Assembly: GCF_000744105.1 (NCBI RefSeq)
Contig: NZ_JQLH01000001.1
Coordinates: 2,418,001-2,482,000 of the forward strand
Reading direction: 5' to 3'
Length of the DNA stretch: 64,000 bases
Origin: Maribacter forsetii DSM 18668
GTDB lineage: Bacteria; Bacteroidota; Bacteroidia; Flavobacteriales; Flavobacteriaceae
Under the pieces are notes generated by a model, which ran no database searches, had not been told where the DNA came from, and was given only the letters and a program-made list of their open reading frames with translations. This document shows, in pieces, positions 17,124 through 25,775 of this stretch. The position numbers and the translations under genes were made by a program. Every line of letters starts with the position of its first letter. Position 1 is the first letter of the stretch.

Positions 17124-17672
17124 ATGATAATGAACAAGATAGTTTATTACGTAGCTATTTCTATTGACGGATTTATCTGTGGACTTGATGGTGATATTAG
17201 CGGATTTGTAGGTGAGGGTAGTGGGATCACAAAATATAGGTCAGATTTAAAGGAATTTGAAACTACGATCATGGGTAAAGACACTTATGAATTTGGATAT
17301 GCCTACGGATTAAAACCTGGGCAGCCAGCGTATGCGCACATGCAGCATTATATTTTCTCTAAATCTTTACAGTTCGATAATAAAAGTGATCAAGTACATA
17401 TTATTTCTGAATATGACTTAGATAAAATTAAAGAACTGAAACAAAACTCAACCACAGATATTTACTTATGTGGAGGTGGCGTTTTTGCCGGATGGCTTTT
17501 TGATAATCAACTTATAGACGTCATTAAGGTAAAAATCAACCCCTTGATCTTAGGAGCTGGTGTACGATTATTTGGGGAATCTACATCTGGTTATCAATTA
17601 GTACTCACGGACACCGAATCTTATGATGGTGGACTGGTATTTAATACGTATTCTATAAATTATAATTCGTAA
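17124..17672 (+). CDS. Dihydrofolate reductase-fold (RibD C-terminal) family protein
   Basis: 182 aa. Motifs VYYVAISIDGFICGLDG, TTIMGKDTYEFG, HYIFSKSL, DIYLCGGGVFAGWLFDNQLIDVIKVKINPLILGAGVRLF are those of the RibD C-terminal/YyaP-like subfamily of the DHFR fold, probably an NADPH-dependent reductase. An alternative start is ATG 17130, two codons in. It is a single gene flanked by a terminator. Confidence 0.88.
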   Translation: MIMNKIVYYVAISIDGFICGLDGDISGFVGEGSGITKYRSDLKEFETTIMGKDTYEFGYAYGLKPGQPAYAHMQHYIFSKSLQFDNKSDQVHIISEYDLDKIKELKQNSTTDIYLCGGGVFAGWLFDNQLIDVIKVKINPLILGAGVRLFGESTSGYQLVLTDTESYDGGLVFNTYSINYNS

Positions 17673-17685
17673 TATTTTAAAACAA

Positions 17686-17721
17686 AATAGTCCAGAAAAC
17701 CAAGTGATTTTCTGGACTATT
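17686..17721. terminator. Bidirectional hairpin terminator
   Basis: 14-bp perfect stem (17686-17699 with 17708-17721; AATAGTCCAGAAAA and its complement) with an 8-base loop. It separates the convergent genes at 17124 (+) and 17745 (-). Confidence 0.85.
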
Positions 17722-17744
17722 ACCTAACAACCAAACTAAACTTC

Positions 17745-18422
17745 TTATTTCAGTGCTGCCAATAATTTCTCTGCCACCAACTCAGATGATGCAGGGTTTT
17801 GACCTGTAATTAAATTACCATCTTGTATGGCGTACGCTGCCCAATCTTCTTTTTTAGAATAGATTCCTCCATTTTCCTGTAACATGTCTTCTACTAAGAA
17901 AGGAACAACTTCTGTCAACTGTACAGCTGCTTCTTCACTATTTGTGAATCCAGTTACTTTCTTACCTTTTACTAAAGGATTTCCATCAGTTCCTTTAACA
18001 CCTTTTAGGGCTGCAGGCGCGTGACATACAAATGCTACTGGTTTCGCTTGCGAATTAAATGTTTCTATCAATTTAATTGATGTTACATCGTTCGCTAAAT
18101 CCCATAACGGTCCATGACCACCTGGGTAGAATACCGCATCAAAATCAGAAGCATTTACGTCTGCTAATTTCTTTGTATTGTTTATAACGCTTTGTGCATC
18201 TTTATCATCCTTATAACGCTTTGTATCTTTTGTCTGAGCGTCTTCAGAATCACTACTTGGGTCAATTGGTGCTTGACCACCTTTTGGTGTAGCAACCGTA
18301 ATTTCAGCACCTTTGTCTAACAGGGCATAATAGGGAGCAGCAAACTCCTCAACCCAAAATCCGGTTTTCTTTCCTGTGTCTCCCAATTCATCATGAGAGG
18401 TTAATACGAATAATATTTTCAT
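17745..18422 (-). CDS. DJ-1/PfpI-family (type 1 glutamine amidotransferase-like) protein
   Basis: 225 aa of the HchA/Hsp31-like group. The nucleophile elbow is FVCHAPAAL with C133-H134, and the acidic partner lies in GFWVEEFAAPYY (E25/E26). GGHGPLWDL forms the conserved loop. Members act as glyoxalases, deglycases or chaperones against reactive carbonyls. It follows the MDR gene by 40 bases on the same strand, so both would share the TetR-type operator upstream of 19461. Confidence 0.9.
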   Translation of the reverse strand: MKILFVLTSHDELGDTGKKTGFWVEEFAAPYYALLDKGAEITVATPKGGQAPIDPSSDSEDAQTKDTKRYKDDKDAQSVINNTKKLADVNASDFDAVFYPGGHGPLWDLANDVTSIKLIETFNSQAKPVAFVCHAPAALKGVKGTDGNPLVKGKKVTGFTNSEEAAVQLTEVVPFLVEDMLQENGGIYSKKEDWAAYAIQDGNLITGQNPASSELVAEKLLAALK

Positions 18423-18462
18423 CTTATTTTATTTAACTGTAGATTTATTTGTAGTCTACAAA

Positions 18463-19461
18463 TTAGACTTTCACTATCATTTTGCCTTTATTCTTTCCAT
18501 CCATCATATCTAAAAATGCTTGTGGTGTATGCTCAAATCCTTCTACAATAGTTTCTTTGTACGTTAATTTACCTTCACCTAACCAAGTAGATAATTGCTT
18601 CATAGCTACTGGGAATTTGTCCGCGTAATTAGAAACTATAAAACCTTGCATCAATGCACTATTCTTAACTAAGAATGGTTGTACCGCTACTGCCATAGGA
18701 ATTTCTGTTTTATTATAAACTGATATAGCACCACAAATAATAATTCTTGCAAACTGATTGATATTGAAGAGAACAGCATCGGATATTGATCCGCCTACAT
18801 TATCAAAATAAATATCTACTCCGTTAGGTGCAACTTCTTTTATGGCTGCTTTCATATCGTCAGTAGTTTTATAATTGATCCCGTGATCAAAACCGAATTC
18901 CGATTTCAACATGTCAATCTTTTCATCTGTACCGGCAATACCAATAACATTTAAACCGAGAATTTTCCCGATCTGGCCTACAACACTACCCACGGCACCT
19001 GCAGCACCAGATACTACTAAAGTCTCACCTTTTTTAGGCTTCCCAATTTCATGAAGACCTAAATAAGCTGTTAAGCCGGTCATACCTACAATGCCTAAAA
19101 AAGCACTTAAAGGAGCTTTACTTTTATCAACTTTCTGTAAGCCTTCCCCACTAGAAACTTGTTGTTCTTTCCATTCTAATAATCCAGAAACAAAATCACC
19201 TTTGTTATAATCTTCATGTTTAGATTCTAATACCTCGGCCACAATACCAGAACTGATCGGTTCGCCTACTTTAAATGGTGGAACGTAAGATTTAGCATCG
19301 CTCATTCTACCACGTAAATATGGGTCTACTGATATATATTTTGCCTCTAAAAAGACTTTACCATCAGAGACGGTTAAATCATTGTCCAACTCTTTAAATT
19401 CAAAATCGGACAGGGTAGGAGTACCTACCGGACGTTGTTTTAAATTAATTGACTTACTCAT
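18463..19461 (-). CDS. NADP-dependent MDR oxidoreductase (CurA/leukotriene B4 dehydrogenase-like)
   Basis: 332 aa zinc-free medium-chain reductase. It starts with NLKQRPVGTPTLSDFE, contains DPYLRGRM and the nucleotide-binding loop VVSGAAGAVGSVVGQIGKILG, typical of the curcumin/alkenal double-bond reductase group. It should reduce alpha,beta-unsaturated ketones and aldehydes with NADPH. Its promoter has a -7 element on the minus strand (19579-19586) and a TetR-like palindrome (19599-19612) identical but for one central base to that at the tetR gene at 53 kb. Confidence 0.92.
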   Translation of the reverse strand: MSKSINLKQRPVGTPTLSDFEFKELDNDLTVSDGKVFLEAKYISVDPYLRGRMSDAKSYVPPFKVGEPISSGIVAEVLESKHEDYNKGDFVSGLLEWKEQQVSSGEGLQKVDKSKAPLSAFLGIVGMTGLTAYLGLHEIGKPKKGETLVVSGAAGAVGSVVGQIGKILGLNVIGIAGTDEKIDMLKSEFGFDHGINYKTTDDMKAAIKEVAPNGVDIYFDNVGGSISDAVLFNINQFARIIICGAISVYNKTEIPMAVAVQPFLVKNSALMQGFIVSNYADKFPVAMKQLSTWLGEGKLTYKETIVEGFEHTPQAFLDMMDGKNKGKMIVKV

Positions 19462-19578
19462 AATTTATGTTTTAATTTTTATAATAATTTCTAGCTGGAA
19501 TTTTGGTCAACACTCATTAAATAAGGTATTGATCTATTGAAAATTCCGTTGTATTTATGTTTGACTATAACTACAGTT

Positions 19579-19612
19579 CAAAGGTATTCAAAAAAAAGAA
19601 TGAACATTCATT
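19579..19612 (-). promoter_or_regulatory. TetR-type operator and -7 element of the MDR/PfpI operon
   Basis: On the minus strand TACCTTTG (19579-19586) fits the Bacteroidota -7 consensus. The palindrome AATGAACATTCATT (19599-19612) lies just upstream, over the expected -33 region. It differs by one base from the palindrome at 53761-53774 in front of the TetR gene. Confidence 0.7.
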
Positions 19613-19653
19613 TTTAACAAAGGTTTATAGAATGGACCATAATTACGGTCTAA

Positions 19654-19679
19654 AAAAAGCACCTAAACAGGTGCTTTTT
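19654..19679. terminator. Hairpin terminator after the aldehyde dehydrogenase gene
   Basis: A-tract, stem GCACCT (19659-19664), loop AAAC, stem AGGTGC (19669-19674), T-tract. On the minus strand it lies 14 bases past the dehydrogenase stop. Confidence 0.8.
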
Positions 19680-19692
19680 AATGTTAAAATAG

Positions 19693-21087
19693 TTAATCCA
19701 TAATCATGATGGACTTCACATTGACAAATTCTTTCATACCGAATCCTCCGTGTTCGCGTCCATAACCAGAATCCTTTACTCCGCCAAAAGGCATACTTGG
19801 TTCTGCCAATCCGAAGGAGTTTATAAATACCATTCCCGTATCAAAATGTTTTTCTGCGAGTTCTGTAGCCTTTTCAACATCTTTAGAAAATATTCCGCCA
19901 CCTAGACCAAATCTACTATCATTGGCAATACGCATAGCATCTTCGTTGTCTTTCGCTTTTATCAAAGAAGCAACAGGACCGAATAATTCATCATCATACG
20001 CTGGCTGACCTGGTGAAACATTACCTAAGACTGTAGCAGGGTAGAAGTAGCCTTCCCCTTCAGAAATTTTTCCTCCACACAATACATCGGCTCCTTTTTC
20101 TACACTTTCCTGTACTTGCTCGTGAATTTTATCCCTAAGATCTTCACGCGCCATAGGTCCCAATTCAGTTTCTTCTTTTTTGGGATCTCCTACTTTTAAG
20201 GCATCCATAGCCTTTACGAATTTCTCTTTGAATTCGTCATAAACTTTTTCCGTAGCAATAAATCGTTTTGCCGCAATACAAGTTTCTCCGTTGTTATAGA
20301 TACGCCCCATTACACTTTTTTCTACGGCTAAATCTATATCTGCATCATCCAGTACCAAATAAGCATCATTACTACCTAATTCCAATACCGTTTTCTTTAA
20401 TTGTGCACCTGCTTTCTCTCCAATTTTTTCTCCAGCCACCGGGCTACCTGTTAAGGTAACACCACGTACAAGTTTATGCTCTATAATGGCATTAGATTGT
20501 TCATGTTCTATCACCATTACATTAAAAAGATTTGCGGGTAAACCTGCTGTCTCAAAAATGTTCTTCAGCAACTTGGCTGTTCCTGTTACGTTCGATGCAT
20601 GTTTTAGCAAAATACTATTACCAGCCATCAAGTTCACTATCGTATAGCGTAATACTTGGTAACTAGGGTAGTTCCATGGTTGTATACCATAGATAATTCC
20701 CATTGGTGAATAGGCTACAATACCTTTTCCTCCATTGGAAAGTTCACGCTTTTCGCTCTTTAAAAACTCTGGCGCATTTTCTGCCGAATAATTACAAATT
20801 GCCGTACATAAATCAACTTCTTGATTACTTTGTTTTAGCAATTTTCCCATTTCATCGGTCATTAACTCAGCAAGTTCTTTCTTGTAATTCTGAAGTTCTT
20901 TACCAATAGATTTAATAATTTCGCCACGTTCCTCAACGCTCTTCATCTTCCATTTAAGAAACGCTTTGTGAGATTGTTGTATACTTTCTTCCACTTGGGC
21001 ATCTGTCATATAAGTGTGTGACGCAATTTCTTTACCTGTAGTAGGGTTAATTGTTTTAAATGTATCTTGTTTTGTTGTCGTAGACAT
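19693..21087 (-). CDS. NAD(P)-dependent aldehyde (succinate-semialdehyde-type) dehydrogenase
   Basis: 464 aa. Catalytic C270 in NNGETCIAAKRF, general base E236 in LELGSNDAY, and the oxyanion N139 in QPWNYP are all present. The short length and GSND instead of GGKS/GGNS match the SSADH/GabD1-like group found in many bacteria. It oxidises aldehydes to acids. It follows the SDR gene by 23 bases on the same strand, so the two form an operon. Confidence 0.93.
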   Translation of the reverse strand: MSTTTKQDTFKTINPTTGKEIASHTYMTDAQVEESIQQSHKAFLKWKMKSVEERGEIIKSIGKELQNYKKELAELMTDEMGKLLKQSNQEVDLCTAICNYSAENAPEFLKSEKRELSNGGKGIVAYSPMGIIYGIQPWNYPSYQVLRYTIVNLMAGNSILLKHASNVTGTAKLLKNIFETAGLPANLFNVMVIEHEQSNAIIEHKLVRGVTLTGSPVAGEKIGEKAGAQLKKTVLELGSNDAYLVLDDADIDLAVEKSVMGRIYNNGETCIAAKRFIATEKVYDEFKEKFVKAMDALKVGDPKKEETELGPMAREDLRDKIHEQVQESVEKGADVLCGGKISEGEGYFYPATVLGNVSPGQPAYDDELFGPVASLIKAKDNEDAMRIANDSRFGLGGGIFSKDVEKATELAEKHFDTGMVFINSFGLAEPSMPFGGVKDSGYGREHGGFGMKEFVNVKSIMIMD

Positions 21088-21110
21088 ATGTTATCTTTTT
21101 TAAATTACTA

Positions 21111-21851
21111 TTATTGTTGTTCACTTGGCACCAAATAAACATCGTTGATGTTTACCCTTTCTGGCTGTGTTAGCACGTAATAGATGGAGTTTGCAATATC
21201 TTCCGCCTCTAACGTTTCCATTTTTTGCATTTCTTCCATTTTTTCTTTGATATCCTCATCGGTAATTGTGCTGGTTAAATTTGTAGCAACTGCACCTGGT
21301 TCAATAGAGGTAATGTTGATTCCGTATTTAGGTGCCAATTCTTGACGTAATCCTTCCGAAAACATTTTTACGGCAGATTTTGTAGCGCAGTACACCGCTC
21401 CACCAGGAAAATATCTATTGGCAGCCATAGAAGAAATATTGATGATATTACCACCCTTATTCTCCTTTAATTCTGGTAAAACAGCGGCAACACCATTAAG
21501 TACACCTTTAATATTAACATCTACCATTTTTTCCCATTCATCTGTTTTTAATTTTTCAACGAATGAAAGTGGCATTAATCCTGCATTATTTATCAATCCG
21601 GAGATTTTACCGTACTCTCTTTTGGTTTTAGAAACTACATTTTCGAAATCCTCTTTTTTTGTCACATCACCTGTAACAACTAAAGCCTCACCACCTTTTT
21701 TGGTAATATCAGTTTTCAAATCATTAAGTTCATCTTCGCTTCTTGCCATTAATACAACCTTAGCGCCATTATCTGCTAATTTTAGTGCTGTTGTTTTACC
21801 AATTCCACTAGATGCTCCTGTTATTATAATTACTTTATCTTCTATGTTCAT
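21111..21851 (-). CDS. SDR-family NAD(P)-dependent oxidoreductase
   Basis: 246 aa classical short-chain dehydrogenase. Cofactor loop TGASSGIGK (about 12-20), NNAG (about 87-90), catalytic S (INISSMAANRYF) and YCATK (Y/K pair) are all present. The motif set is near that of YdfG/serine dehydrogenase-like enzymes. It leads the operon with the aldehyde dehydrogenase and is divergent from the broken racemase gene. Substrate unknown. Confidence 0.93.
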   Translation of the reverse strand: MNIEDKVIIITGASSGIGKTTALKLADNGAKVVLMARSEDELNDLKTDITKKGGEALVVTGDVTKKEDFENVVSKTKREYGKISGLINNAGLMPLSFVEKLKTDEWEKMVDVNIKGVLNGVAAVLPELKENKGGNIINISSMAANRYFPGGAVYCATKSAVKMFSEGLRQELAPKYGINITSIEPGAVATNLTSTITDEDIKEKMEEMQKMETLEAEDIANSIYYVLTQPERVNINDVYLVPSEQQ

Positions 21852-22023
21852 TGTTATTTTTTTTGATTCACCATAAAATTACAAGTCAAGAACTATTTGT
21901 TTTGACTAAATGAATTCAAGAATTGACCGATATGCATTTAAGCAAGAACAATTAGGTTGTGAGTCAAAAATGCAATGAATAACCAATGTGGTATTGATCA
22001 TTTATAAATTATAGTTTTATTAA

Positions 22024-22038
22024 GACCGTTACTCGGTC
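22024..22038. promoter_or_regulatory. Small inverted repeat in the SDR/racemase divergent gap
   Basis: GACCG-TTACT-CGGTC (5-bp arms, 5-base spacer) sits 42 bases before the racemase start codon. A related GACC-N8-GGTC is at 19635-19650. It could be an operator; evidence is weak. Confidence 0.3.
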
Positions 22039-22079
22039 GAATGCTCTTATTTTGTCTGCTTGATTTTATTAAAGAAGGT

Positions 22080-22835
22080 ATGATGACAAATAAAATGATA
22101 GGCATTGTTGGTGGTGTGGGTAGTTACGCAGGTATCGATTTAATTAAAAAAGTCTACGACCTTACCGAAGCGAGTTCTGATCAAGATCATTTACCGGTAT
22201 CTATGCTCTCTGTTCCTCATAAGATCATTGACCGAACCAAATACCTTTTGGGTGAAACAGAAATTAACCCTGGTATAGCCATATCTGAAATAATTGCTTC
22301 TTTAATCGCTAGCGGAGCAAGTATTATTGGTATTCCATGTAACACGGCACATGCTAAACCAATATTAAGTTTAATTGAGAAAAGCATACCAGAATCGTGT
22401 GTTTTGGTCAACCTTATTGAAGAAGTGGGCAAATATATTGCTGAAAAGCATCCGGAAATTACTAGGGTAGGGGTTTTAGGTACTACAGGTACTATTCTTG
22501 TCAAAGTATAACCAGAAGTATTGTCCAGGTACAATATTGAAGTAATACAACCATCAGAAGATATACAAGATTTGTTTGTGCATCCATCCATTTACGATAC
22601 ATCATATGGTATAAAGGCATTTTCAAATCCTGTAAATCAAAAAGCAAAAGAAAATTTGGGTATGGCGGCAACGTACTTATCAAGAAAAGGTGCACAAGCC
22701 GTAATTTTAGGCTGCACCGAGATTCCGCTTGCTATACAATACGAAAAAATAGAGGATAGCTTAATTATTGATGCCACTACCGTTTTAGCTAGCGCGTTAA
22801 TAAAAGAATCCAAAAAAATGGAAATGATCGCCTAA
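22080..22835 (+). pseudogene. Aspartate/glutamate racemase family gene interrupted by an in-frame TAA
   Basis: The frame from ATG 22080 (preceded by AAAGAAGG) gives MMTNKMIGIVGGVGSYAG and carries the first catalytic Cys, C87, in GIPCNTAHA. It is stopped by TAA at 22509-22511 (codon 144) after GVLGTTGTILVKV. The same frame continues PEVLSRYNIEVIQPSED and reaches the second catalytic Cys, C212, in VILGCTEIP, ending at 22835. One base change (TAC or TAT to TAA) explains it. The two halves would not work alone, since the active site needs both Cys. It overlaps the convergent AraC gene by 4 bases. Confidence 0.85.
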
Positions 22836-23728
22836 GCACTTGGCGTTGGTGTACACGATGCTCTTTTCAATAACATATACTCACCGTTATTCTTAAATTC
22901 CCGTATTGATGTACCGGTATAGCGTTTAAAGGTTTTGGATAAGTGACTTACATCTGTAAAGCCCAATTCGTCGGCTATTTCATTTAAACGGAAGTCGGAA
23001 TTCAATAAACGAATTTCTACCAATTTAAGCTTTCCCTTTATAATGTATTCGCGTAAAGACATATTCACCTGCTTTTTAAAATACTCGCTTACATAGGTTG
23101 GCGACATTTGAAAAACACCGGCTAAATTTTCAACTTTTAGCAATTCCGTCTTGTCAATATTGGTATTGATATAGGTAAGCATTTTAGTAATTCTATCATC
23201 TGAATTACTTTTTGCCAATTCAAAATAACTGCTCTTTTTAATATTACGGATTAAAATTTCCAATATGCTAGTCATTAAACTAGTCACTAAATTTATAGAC
23301 TCTTCCCCATAATTTCTGGACTCTTGAAGTATCATCTCAATAAGGTTTTCAAGATAATTACGGTCTAATTCGTTCTTAATGATATCACCCGGCAACTGAT
23401 TGTAATTGGATAAGATGTACGATGCCTCTTTAAACCACTCATTTCTATCAATAGTGATTCTGTTCGCATTTTTAAAGAAAGAATCGGTAAACTTTAAAAA
23501 GACAAAACGTGTCGGTTTTTCAATGGTAAAAGAATGGCATTTTAACGGAGGTAACAAAAACACACTATTCTTGCCATAGGCATAATCATTGTAGTTGATG
23601 CACTGGGTACCTTCTCCTTCCTTTATTAATACCAGCTCAAAAAAATTATTTTTAACAGGTCGTTGTTTCCAATCCGTCAACTCAATTTCTTGTATTTCAA
23701 AAGGTTTATATGCTTCTATTACTTGCAT
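22832..23728 (-). CDS. AraC-family transcriptional regulator
   Basis: 298 aa. N-terminal cupin-like sensing domain (about 10-150; GEGTQCINYNDYAYGKNSVFLLPP) and a C-terminal double helix-turn-helix (about 185-285; YVSEYFKKQVNMSLREYIIKGKLKLVEIRL, DELGFTDVSHLSKTFKRYTGTSIREF). It is a close relative of the AraC protein at 29560, with the same architecture. It is divergent from the AlkB gene. It may bind the TTTnTACC repeats found before three operons at 25, 31 and 33 kb (inference). Confidence 0.93.
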   Translation of the reverse strand: MQVIEAYKPFEIQEIELTDWKQRPVKNNFFELVLIKEGEGTQCINYNDYAYGKNSVFLLPPLKCHSFTIEKPTRFVFLKFTDSFFKNANRITIDRNEWFKEASYILSNYNQLPGDIIKNELDRNYLENLIEMILQESRNYGEESINLVTSLMTSILEILIRNIKKSSYFELAKSNSDDRITKMLTYINTNIDKTELLKVENLAGVFQMSPTYVSEYFKKQVNMSLREYIIKGKLKLVEIRLLNSDFRLNEIADELGFTDVSHLSKTFKRYTGTSIREFKNNGEYMLLKRASCTPTPSA

Positions 23729-23851
23729 TTTTAGGATAATTAAGTGATATATGAACGAAAATAGTGTAAAACAAATACTCGTTACAAATATTAACCTTTA
23801 TTTATACAATTTAAACCACTGCAACTACTTACATAGTACTATCAAAGCCAG

Positions 23852-23859
23852 TATCTTTG
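23852..23859 (+). promoter_or_regulatory. Promoter -7 element of the AlkB gene
   Basis: TATCTTTG matches the Bacteroidota TAnnTTTG consensus, 33 bases before the start codon. Upstream, TTAACCTTTA (23791) and TTAAACCACT (23811) are 21 bp apart by their ACC cores, a possible AraC site shared with the divergent regulator gene. Confidence 0.55.
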
Positions 23860-23892
23860 CAAGAATAGATAATTACTAGGTGTTATTTTCAA

Positions 23893-24522
23893 ATGGATTT
23901 ATTTAATCAAACCAATTTATTTTCAAAAGGAGAAGTTCGTAAAACTTCTTTTGATTTACCAGGAGCGGACATTACGTTGTTCGAAAATTTCTTCAGCATT
24001 GAAGAGAGTAACAAGCTATATAAAAGTTTACTAGCAAATACGCCTTGGCAGCAAGAACAAATTACCATTCACGGTAAATTGGTAGATTATCCTAGATTGA
24101 CAGCTTGGTACGGAGATGCTGACAAAGACATTAAACACACGAATATAAAAAGTAAAATGCATTTATGGAATGATGATTTACTTTTCATTAAAGAACGTAT
24201 AGAAAAGGAAGTACCTATTAAATTTACACGCTGTTTGCTCAATTATTATCGCGATGGAAAAGATAGCGTAGACTGGCATCAAGATTATAAAGGAGAACAA
24301 CGAAAAAATGCGGTCATTGCTTCTGTTACCTTTGGTGCAACCAGACCTTTTCAATTAAAACACGTATCAAGAACAGATTTAAAACGTATAGATATTCCAT
24401 TAGCAAATGGCAGTCTTTTATTGATGCAAGGCGCCACCCAAGAAAACTGGAAACATAAAATACCGAAGACCGCAAAACAGATTTCCCCAAGAATTAACCT
24501 AACCTTTAGGTGGGTCGGTTAA
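23893..24522 (+). CDS. AlkB-like alpha-ketoglutarate-dependent dioxygenase
   Basis: 209 aa. Iron ligands H129 and D131 (WHQD) and H188 (WKHKIP), and 2-oxoglutarate-binding R200 and R206 in SPRINLTFRW, are all present, as is the nucleotide lid region YPRLTAWYGD. This is the AlkB/ALKBH2-3-like group which removes alkyl lesions from DNA or RNA bases. In a region full of electrophile-handling enzymes it would repair etheno or alkyl adducts (inference). Transcribed alone. Confidence 0.94.
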   Translation: MDLFNQTNLFSKGEVRKTSFDLPGADITLFENFFSIEESNKLYKSLLANTPWQQEQITIHGKLVDYPRLTAWYGDADKDIKHTNIKSKMHLWNDDLLFIKERIEKEVPIKFTRCLLNYYRDGKDSVDWHQDYKGEQRKNAVIASVTFGATRPFQLKHVSRTDLKRIDIPLANGSLLLMQGATQENWKHKIPKTAKQISPRINLTFRWVG

Positions 24523-24583
24523 TTTATTCGGCATCAATCTTTACTTTTATAGTTCTAACTTTAGAACCAATTTACAGCATCTT

Positions 24584-24883
24584 ATGAAAAAATCGTATTT
24601 AACCTTAGTGGTACACATTTTAGTAAAAGAAGAATTTAGAGAAGAAATAAAAGCCGAATTGCTAAAACTTATTAGTCCCACTAGAGGAGAAGAAGGTTGT
24701 ATTGCTTACGACTTACATCAAGATAACGATAACCCGAATCTATTTTTATTCCACGAGAAATGGGTGAATCAAGATTATTTGACCAAACATTCACAAAGTG
24801 ATCACATTGCTGCCTATAGACTTGCCTCTAAAGATAAGCTTGAGAATGTTTCTGCTTATAAAATGACAGAGCTTACCAATTAG
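24584..24883 (+). CDS. Antibiotic biosynthesis monooxygenase (ABM) family protein, YgiN-like
   Basis: 99 aa single ABM domain: LTLVVHILVKEEFREEIKAELLKLISPTRGEEGCIAYDLHQDNDNPNLFLFHEKWVNQDYLTKHSQSDH is the standard pattern of putative quinol monooxygenases. Cytosolic, probably a dimer, cofactor-free. It lies 61 bases after the AlkB gene. A two-domain version occurs at 38483. Confidence 0.9.
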   Translation: MKKSYLTLVVHILVKEEFREEIKAELLKLISPTRGEEGCIAYDLHQDNDNPNLFLFHEKWVNQDYLTKHSQSDHIAAYRLASKDKLENVSAYKMTELTN

Positions 24884-25000
24884 CATTGTAATTATCAAGG
24901 CTTAACATTAAATTAATGTATTAAAAACCGGTAATTTTACCTGTAATAAGCTCGTTTTGGCAATATTTTAAGATTTCGCCACTTAAAAACCTCCATTTAT

Positions 25001-25055
25001 ACCTTATTCTCCTTTTTTTGTACACTATTTAGGGTGTGTTCTCCAATTATCTTTG
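25001..25055 (+). promoter_or_regulatory. Promoter with AraC-like repeats before the nitroreductase-MDR operon
   Basis: -7 element TATCTTTG at 25048-25055. TACC/TACA cores at 25001 (TTTATACCTTATT) and 25022 (TTTGTACACTATT) are 21 bp apart; the first ACC is 47 bp before the -7, the same as at 30907 and 33107. Confidence 0.55.
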
Positions 25056-25092
25056 TCGTCAATAAATCTATCAATTATAAAAAGACATAATA

Positions 25093-25767
25093 ATGAATAC
25101 ACCAAACATTGCAAAGGAAGATATTTTAAACGCGTTTAACTACAGACACGCTACCAAAGAATTTGATGCGTCAAAAACATTAACCGATGAGCAAATCAAC
25201 TTCATCTTAAAAACAGCAAATTTATCTCCAAGTTCATTTGGTTTTGAACCTTGGCATTTTATTGTTGTACAGGATAAAGAATTACGTGAACTTTTAAAGC
25301 CAGTAGCTTGGGGCGCTCCCGTAAAATTAGATACTGCAAGTCACTTTATTTTAGGTCTGGCAATGAAAGCCCCTATGGTAAAGCATGATGCTCCATATAT
25401 TGAACACATGATGAAAGAGGTTAAACAAATGCCCGAAGATGTTGTAGAAGTATACTCTAAGTTTTACCGAGAGTTTCAAGAGCGTGATTTTAACTTAGAT
25501 TCAGATAAAAAATTATTTGATTGGTCTTCAAAGCAGACTTATATTGCTTTAGGTAATATGATGACTGCTGCTGCACTTACAGGAATCGATTCTTGTCCTA
25601 TTGAAGGTTTTCACCAAGAGAAAGCAGAAGCATTGCTTAAAGAGAAATTTGATGTAGATACGGATAAATACGGTTTAGCTTTTATGGCTGCATTCGGATA
25701 CAGAAAGGCAGACCCAGAATTTCCAAAATCTAGAAGACCATTGGAGGACATAGTAACTTGGAAATAA
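25093..25767 (+). CDS. NAD(P)H-dependent oxidoreductase, nitroreductase family (NfsB-like)
   Basis: 224 aa FMN enzyme. DILNAFNYRHATKEFDASKTLTD, LSPSSFGFEPWHFIVVQ, YIALGNMMTAAALTGIDSCPIEGF and GYRKADPEFPKSRRPLEDIVTWK are the oxygen-insensitive NfsB/dihydropteridine reductase pattern. It reduces quinones and nitro compounds by two-electron transfer. First gene of an operon with the MDR gene 8 bases downstream. Confidence 0.93.
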   Translation: MNTPNIAKEDILNAFNYRHATKEFDASKTLTDEQINFILKTANLSPSSFGFEPWHFIVVQDKELRELLKPVAWGAPVKLDTASHFILGLAMKAPMVKHDAPYIEHMMKEVKQMPEDVVEVYSKFYREFQERDFNLDSDKKLFDWSSKQTYIALGNMMTAAALTGIDSCPIEGFHQEKAEALLKEKFDVDTDKYGLAFMAAFGYRKADPEFPKSRRPLEDIVTWK

Positions 25768-25775
25768 GAAATAGT

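Noticed and set aside
21418..21876. A 152-aa ORF antisense to the SDR gene
   Set aside because: It is the mirror of a well-conserved SDR gene with clear motifs and has no recognisable domain.
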